Assembly: GCA_933822405.4 (NCBI GenBank)
Contig: CAKOGP040001971.1
Coordinates: 1-12,382 of the forward strand
Source of the DNA: Cylindrotheca closterium
Lineage: Eukaryota; Bacillariophyta; Bacillariophyceae; Bacillariales; Bacillariaceae
Length of the DNA stretch: 12,382 bases
Reading direction: 5' to 3'
Part shown: positions 9,401-12,382 of the stretch, piece by piece
Position numbering within the stretch: the first letter of the stretch is position 1
Layout: the number at the start of each line of letters is the position of its first letter
Position numbers and translations under genes: made by a program
Notes under the pieces: generated by a model
Database searches by the model: none
Told to the model about the DNA's origin: nothing
What the model saw: only the letters and a program-made list of their open reading frames with translations

Positions 9401-12006
9401 GTGACTCAGGACATATCGGCTACTCATACAATGTGGGACGCTACACCTCTGATCCTTGCAGTGCGCTATGTGTTCCCACAGCTTTTTCATACTGGCACAG
9501 TGAGGCGTTACGGGACAGCTGTTCTTGTATTGACATCTTGAAGCATGACGAAGCAAGAGAAGCCGTTGCTGCTTATGCCTAACTTTTTGCCATTCCGAAT
9601 CATTTCGTCGAGTTGGAGGATTAGGGCACTTGTCTTGTTGTCGCTCCCCCACCACTGTGTTGCCGTTTGGCATCTCTCGAGCTCCCTTGTCGACGGCCCC
9701 ACTATCGACCGATAAACCCTGACAGAAGTGCAAAGACTGTCGTCCGACGACCTCATTGTTTGTCCCAGACGATTGTACGTTTTGCGAAGATGATTGGGTC
9801 GAAGGGTATTGCGGTTTCAAACTGTCGCCAGAAGGGGGCATTAGTGGCTTTGGGTCTTGAGATTGGTTGAAAGAGTTACCTAGCGAAGGTTGGTAAGAAT
9901 TGGCACGAGAAGAAAGTTTTGGATGGGCTGAAGTGTTCGCATCGGCACCCATTCTTTGAACTTCCCCCATGTTGGTTCTAGATTGCCTATTTTCACCCAA
10001 GGACAAGTTTGAGCTTGATGTATTGCGATTCTGTGATCTTCTTACTGTATCCCTAACTGGTCCACAAGCTGGGCATGAGACATCTTTGCACTTCCTATAG
10101 TGACTCAAAATGGCTCTCGACGAGAAGCAATGGGGTACTCGGCACTGATTGTCTTTGCAACCTTCCATATGCTTCCATAGGCGCTTCATGTCAGCACAGT
10201 GGGGAGTCACGGGACATCGCCCGTCTTCATGAGGACATTTGGCAGAATGGTGAAGAAGTAGCAAGCGCTGCTGTTTGTGTCTGATCCTTACTCTCCATTC
10301 AGGATCATCCCGATTTGATGATCCTGACGAGCTTAATACTGTGCCAGACGATAGCGAGTTTCCCATCCCACGGCTTGCACTAGTTCTGTTGCTACTAGTT
10401 GCGGCTCGCTGATCCTGGAAATTAGAGCTACCTACCGTTCTCATCTGCGTGTGTGGACTTCCTCTCATACTATTCATGTCCACCATGGGGTTGTTGTTCG
10501 CCACACTACCAGGCCCAATTGAATTTGACTGAATTGATGTATTGGAGGATGTCATCCCAATATAGTTCGAATTTGTATTGTTGGACGATGGAATCCGATC
10601 TCTTTGACGATCGTCTCTTTGATCTCTCGCCTTTTTTGATACTTCTGCAGCTATTTGCTGAAGCCGTTGTTTCAAAGTATTCATGTCCGTGTACGCCTCA
10701 AACGATCTGGCATTTCTATAAAGAGAGACCTCTAGCTGTTTTGCCATTTGCGGTAGTTTACTGAGCCACTCTGGTGATCCATTTCTGTCTTTCTTCAGCA
10801 TTTTCACACTATAGACAAGAGTCGGACATCAGATAACTGTCGTCAAATGGGGCAACAACAACATTCACAGCTACAGGCAACTTACATGTGTTGAATCATA
10901 TCTCTTCGGTGCTGCGTATCTCTATCTGTTTGCCAGCTTCCGTTCATCCCCCCACCACTGTGCATGCTCGAATTCAGCATTGGTGTGGAAGATGATCTCA
11001 TGGATCCGTTTGACACATTCATCACTCCAACACCCCCGATATTGGGATTCATTGTCATATTTGGCATACCTGCATTCATAGAGGTTCCCATCATGTTCAC
11101 GGGGTTTCCCATTGGCATCATAGAATTACCGTTCATTGAGGTATTCATTGAGGTATTCATTGAGGTATTCATTGAGTTATTCAAAGTATTATTCATTGAA
11201 CGGTTCATCGAATTGTCCATGCCACCGCCCATGGAGCTACCCATGAATTGCTGGTTTCTGCCGTTGGTCGATGCCATCATGTTATCGTGAGTTTGTTGCA
11301 TTGGGAGAACGTGCCCGTTTCGCGATTGCGATGATCCTCTATGCATTTGAGTCATCCCGGGGTGTATTTGGCCTCCTTGCGGCTGCTGTTGGTGACCCGA
11401 TGAGTGGAGAGGTTGATGTGAGGTATACTGTCCTTGTGGGCCGCTTGCACTAGGCATTTGGAAGCTATCATGACGAGATCCTGGAGATTGCGGGCGCATT
11501 TGATACGTCTGACCACCTGGAGGGATTCCAGCGGAAACTCCCCGTGGTAGACCATGGGTGTAAGCTGGGTTCATCGGTTGTTGGTGCATTGCTGAAGACT
11601 GCCCAGCATGACCTGGTGGCATGGGAGGTCTTGGCAATGAAGCCTGGGAAACGCCTTGCTGTTGCTGTTGAACTGAACCGTCGAAAGGAGCCATCATCTT
11701 GGAAACAGCGACTATTTTGGCCTTGGCCTTCCGCAATTCCAAATACTGTTGTTTCGAAGCCGTGACTCTGCAGGGATTCAATGACAAAGAATAAAGGCAA
11801 CGGTAGAGTTAGCACAAAACATTGGCCAGTTTCTTAACCATGTATGAACGTTCCGAGCTACAGTTACAATGTGATCTTTAAGGCTTGGAAAGTGGCATTC
11901 CTCCACTGCCTTTTCACATTTTTCTGCTGTTCATAAAAACACCCGGATATAACCGAGCCAAAAGGCCAGCAGCGTCCTTTTCTTGGCAGGAAATGTCTTG
12001 ATGCAT
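6195..12006 (-). CDS. CBP/p300-type histone (lysine) acetyltransferase, four-exon model
   Basis: This gene encodes a nuclear transcriptional co-activator that transfers acetyl groups from acetyl-CoA to histone and other lysines. The model joins 12006-11918, 11767-10886, 10808-6494 and 6416-6195 and gives about 1835 residues with all phases consistent. Seen in the translation: a Met/Asn/Gln-rich region to about residue 320; KIX 334-382; TAZ fingers 497-582 and 732-815; bromodomain about 974-1069; PHD-type Cys-rich region 1085-1209; KAT11 acetyltransferase about 1259-1644; ZZ finger 1651-1695; TAZ 1719-1808. In the acetyltransferase, W1375 and Y1406 sit 31 residues apart inside WACPP...GDDYIF and RQWYIDML, as p300 W1436 and Y1467 do, so the enzyme looks active. 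A lysine-rich stretch (1464-1489) resembles the p300 autoinhibitory loop. Family identity is certain. The first exon and the extreme carboxyl end are less so: the start could instead be the ATG at 11697, and the stop could lie at 5993. Confidence 0.93.
6417..6493 (-). other. Intron 3 (77 nt), phase 0, inside the last TAZ finger
   Basis: AAG|GTAAAT donor at 6493 and CAACTTAG acceptor ending at 6417. Reading through it adds only about 26 unlike residues before a stop. Splicing instead joins HGKTCK to [12 protein letters not shown] and completes the Cys/His pattern of the TAZ domain. Confidence 0.92.
6695..6829 (-). other. ZZ zinc finger coding segment
   Basis: Starts [16 protein letters not shown], continues [11 protein letters not shown] and ends with SCTHKLHPI. 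These are the paired Cys motifs and terminal His residues of a ZZ finger directly after the acetyltransferase domain, its normal place in CBP and HAC families. Confidence 0.92.
6848..8005 (-). other. KAT11 acetyltransferase domain coding segment
   Basis: Starts near the motif [18 protein letters not shown] and contains [48 protein letters not shown] and QWYIDML. A Lys-rich stretch ([20 protein letters not shown]) follows, then [19 protein letters not shown] and [17 protein letters not shown]. Trp and Tyr at the active site are kept with p300-like spacing. The Lys-rich stretch sits where p300 has its self-acetylated autoinhibitory loop. Confidence 0.93.
8153..8527 (-). other. PHD-type Cys-rich region coding segment
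   Basis: About 125 residues with [21 protein letters not shown], then [16 protein letters not shown] and CCPLC. The second half is a classical PHD pattern (W-x2-CDxC-x2-WxHxxC). The first half is an extra zinc-binding module like that preceding the catalytic domain in CBP and HAC proteins. It probably packs against the acetyltransferase domain. Confidence 0.85.
8573..8860 (-). other. Bromodomain coding segment
   Basis: Roughly 96 residues. The WPF-shelf position reads WVF, followed by [20 protein letters not shown] and the DLGTV turn. [15 protein letters not shown] carries the Asn that contacts acetyl-lysine in this fold. It reads acetylated lysines and sits next to the PHD and catalytic core as in animal CBP/p300. 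Plant HAC relatives lack it. Confidence 0.9.
9335..9586 (-). other. TAZ zinc finger 2 coding segment
   Basis: A second amino-side TAZ finger with the same order of motifs ([51 protein letters not shown]). It is separated from the first by a Ser/Asn/Gln-rich linker of about 150 residues. The likeness points to tandem duplication inside the gene. All ligands appear present, so both fingers are probably folded. Confidence 0.9.
10034..10291 (-). other. TAZ zinc finger 1 coding segment
   Basis: About 86 residues with the TAZ pattern: [10 protein letters not shown] helix, H-x4-C-type ligands, [22 protein letters not shown] and LSHYRKCKD...CPAC. The Cys/His ligands look complete. TAZ domains bind transactivation domains in a zinc-stabilised helical fold. 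About 55 of 84 aligned residues are shared with the second TAZ finger at 9335-9586. Confidence 0.9.
10634..10780 (-). other. KIX domain coding segment
   Basis: About 49 residues matching the KIX pattern: a Trp followed by LP, then a helix with [11 protein letters not shown], the turn [11 protein letters not shown], and a helix [14 protein letters not shown] is a three-helix bundle that binds activation domains of transcription factors, here presumably recruiting the acetyltransferase to promoters. It sits upstream of all TAZ fingers, whereas in animal CBP/p300 it follows TAZ1. Confidence 0.8.
10809..10885 (-). other. Intron 2 (77 nt), phase 2
   Basis: GTAAGT donor at 10885 and CTATAG acceptor ending at 10809. 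Removing it joins HRRDMIQH to [10 protein letters not shown] through a split Ile codon and restores one frame across the KIX border. Without splicing, the upstream frame stops at 10884-10882. The length equals that of the 3' intron. Confidence 0.88.
10886..11767 (-). other. Second exon: Met/Asn/Ser/Gln-rich amino region
   Basis: This 882-nt exon encodes about 294 residues with no recognisable folded domain. It starts with a short basic stretch ([10 protein letters not shown]), then a run of five Gln, then Pro/Gln/His/Gly-rich sequence, then a Met-Asn-Ser repeat region. Such disordered, low-complexity regions commonly flank the KIX and TAZ domains of CBP-family co-activators. An in-frame ATG pair at 11697-11692 is a possible alternative translation start (Met54 of the model). 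The exon ends at CACAT just before a GTAAGT donor. Confidence 0.8.
11132..11191. repeat. 12-bp coding minisatellite (Met-Asn-Thr-Ser repeat)
   Basis: The plus strand shows ttcattgaggta at 11132-11143, 11144-11155 and 11156-11167. A one-step variant (ttcattgagtta) follows at 11168-11179 and a diverged unit at 11180-11191. On the gene strand each unit encodes M-N-T-S or M-N-N-S, so copy-number change keeps the acetyltransferase frame. Confidence 0.9.
11768..11917 (-). other. Tentative intron 1 of the acetyltransferase gene (150 nt)
   Basis: The 3' side is convincing: a TGCTAAC branch-point-like motif (about 40 nt from the end) and a pyrimidine-rich stretch precede the CTGCAG acceptor. Stops in the frame of the following exon show that it does not simply extend upstream to a Met. 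The 5' end is uncertain: GTGAAA at 11917, or GTGAGT at 12083, which would give a 316-nt intron. Confidence 0.45.
11918..12006 (-). other. Tentative first coding exon of the acetyltransferase gene
   Basis: The minus-strand frame is open from about 12133 to 11914. Its first ATG is at 12006-12004, and it would encode 29 residues beginning [17 protein letters not shown] donor after 11918 and the CTGCAG acceptor at 11773-11768 leave phase 2 on both sides, so the frame joins cleanly to the next exon. The donor is weak. A stronger-looking GTGAGT donor at 12083 would join a different frame that has no ATG upstream. The exon could instead be leader sequence, with translation starting at the ATG at 11697. 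Confidence 0.4.
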
Positions 12007-12382
12007 CGGCAACGAGCAAACAGTGGAAGACCACTGACCTTTGATGTGTTCTTGACGTTTGGAAGGATTCTTATCACACTCACCGGGCAATAGTGATATC
12101 AACGAAGGGGTTCGAACTTGAGGTGTAAAATTTACGTAGTGCTCTTACTTTCGTGAGATGTTCGGCAAGTTTTGTGATTTTCAATTTTTCAATTTTTCTT
12201 TGACTTTTGACTTTGATCTCTCCTTGGTCCGTGCGCCTGTCATTTTCGAATGAATTTTTTCAAGCAAGACTTCCAGGTTTCGCAAAATGTTGATGCGAAA
12301 GTTGTGCGAAAGATAGCGTGCGTACGTCGTAAGGTGCAATAGGGGGGAAGGCAACCCTCTCCCCGTTACACAGAAGGGGAGT
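12007..12382 (-). promoter_or_regulatory. Probable 5' leader and promoter of the acetyltransferase gene
   Basis: No convincing coding sequence is seen. A TTTCGCA element at 12278-12284 faces inverted copies TGCGAAA at 12294-12300 and 12305-12311. A CTCCCC/GGGGAG hairpin lies at about 12358-12381, and T-rich stretches lie at 12177-12218. An ATG at about 12243-12241 opens a 20-codon frame only, a possible upstream ORF. No TATA box or transcription start can be fixed from sequence. Confidence 0.35.

Noticed and set aside
11132..11191. CRISPR-like regular repeats
   Set aside because: The 12-bp units are directly tandem with no spacers and lie inside an exon.
10964..11290. Plus-strand frame with a repeated EVFI motif
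   Set aside because: Antisense of the M-N-T-S coding minisatellite, not a separate gene.

Overview
The window looks like nuclear DNA of a photosynthetic stramenopile, most likely a pennate diatom. The reasons are a decayed Ty1/copia element whose readable parts resemble the diatom CoDi-type lineage, next to a large intron-poor gene for a CBP/p300-class histone acetyltransferase. I cannot name the species from sequence alone.

Left half (about 1-5744): one degraded LTR retrotransposon on the minus strand. A 327-bp 5' LTR lies at 5418-5744. It is followed leftward by an untranslated leader, Gag fragments (5070-3614), an acidic spacer (3651-3002), a protease-like stretch (3001-2651), acidic linker fragments (2650-1662), a pre-integrase stretch (1698 to about 1300) and the carboxyl end of RNase H (about 788-343). 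A 3' LTR end stops at 287. Reading frames are broken by many stops and frameshifts. The integrase core and the reverse transcriptase are absent, so the element is dead or non-autonomous. Its two LTR ends match over only about 42 bp, which is odd for one insertion.

Middle (5745 to about 6194): spacer plus the 3' end of the host gene. An alternative last exon of that gene may run down to 5993.

Right half (6195 to about 12006, minus strand): one CBP/p300-type lysine acetyltransferase gene. I can join four exons with phase-consistent splices into a protein of about 1835 residues. Two introns are 77 nt and well supported; the 5'-most one is tentative. Domain order is Met/Asn/Gln-rich amino region, KIX, TAZ, TAZ, bromodomain, PHD-type zinc region, KAT11 acetyltransferase, ZZ and a third TAZ that is split by an intron. 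The order (KIX first, then two neighbouring TAZ fingers) differs from animal CBP (TAZ1-KIX) and from plant HAC proteins, which lack a bromodomain. The acetyltransferase appears catalytically intact.

Far right (12007-12382): probable 5' leader and promoter of the acetyltransferase, with small inverted repeats. I see no tRNA, rRNA, CRISPR array or bacterial-type operon, and nothing I would call an unknown biological system. The most original points are the acetyltransferase architecture, its unresolved ends, and the mosaic nature of the retroelement.
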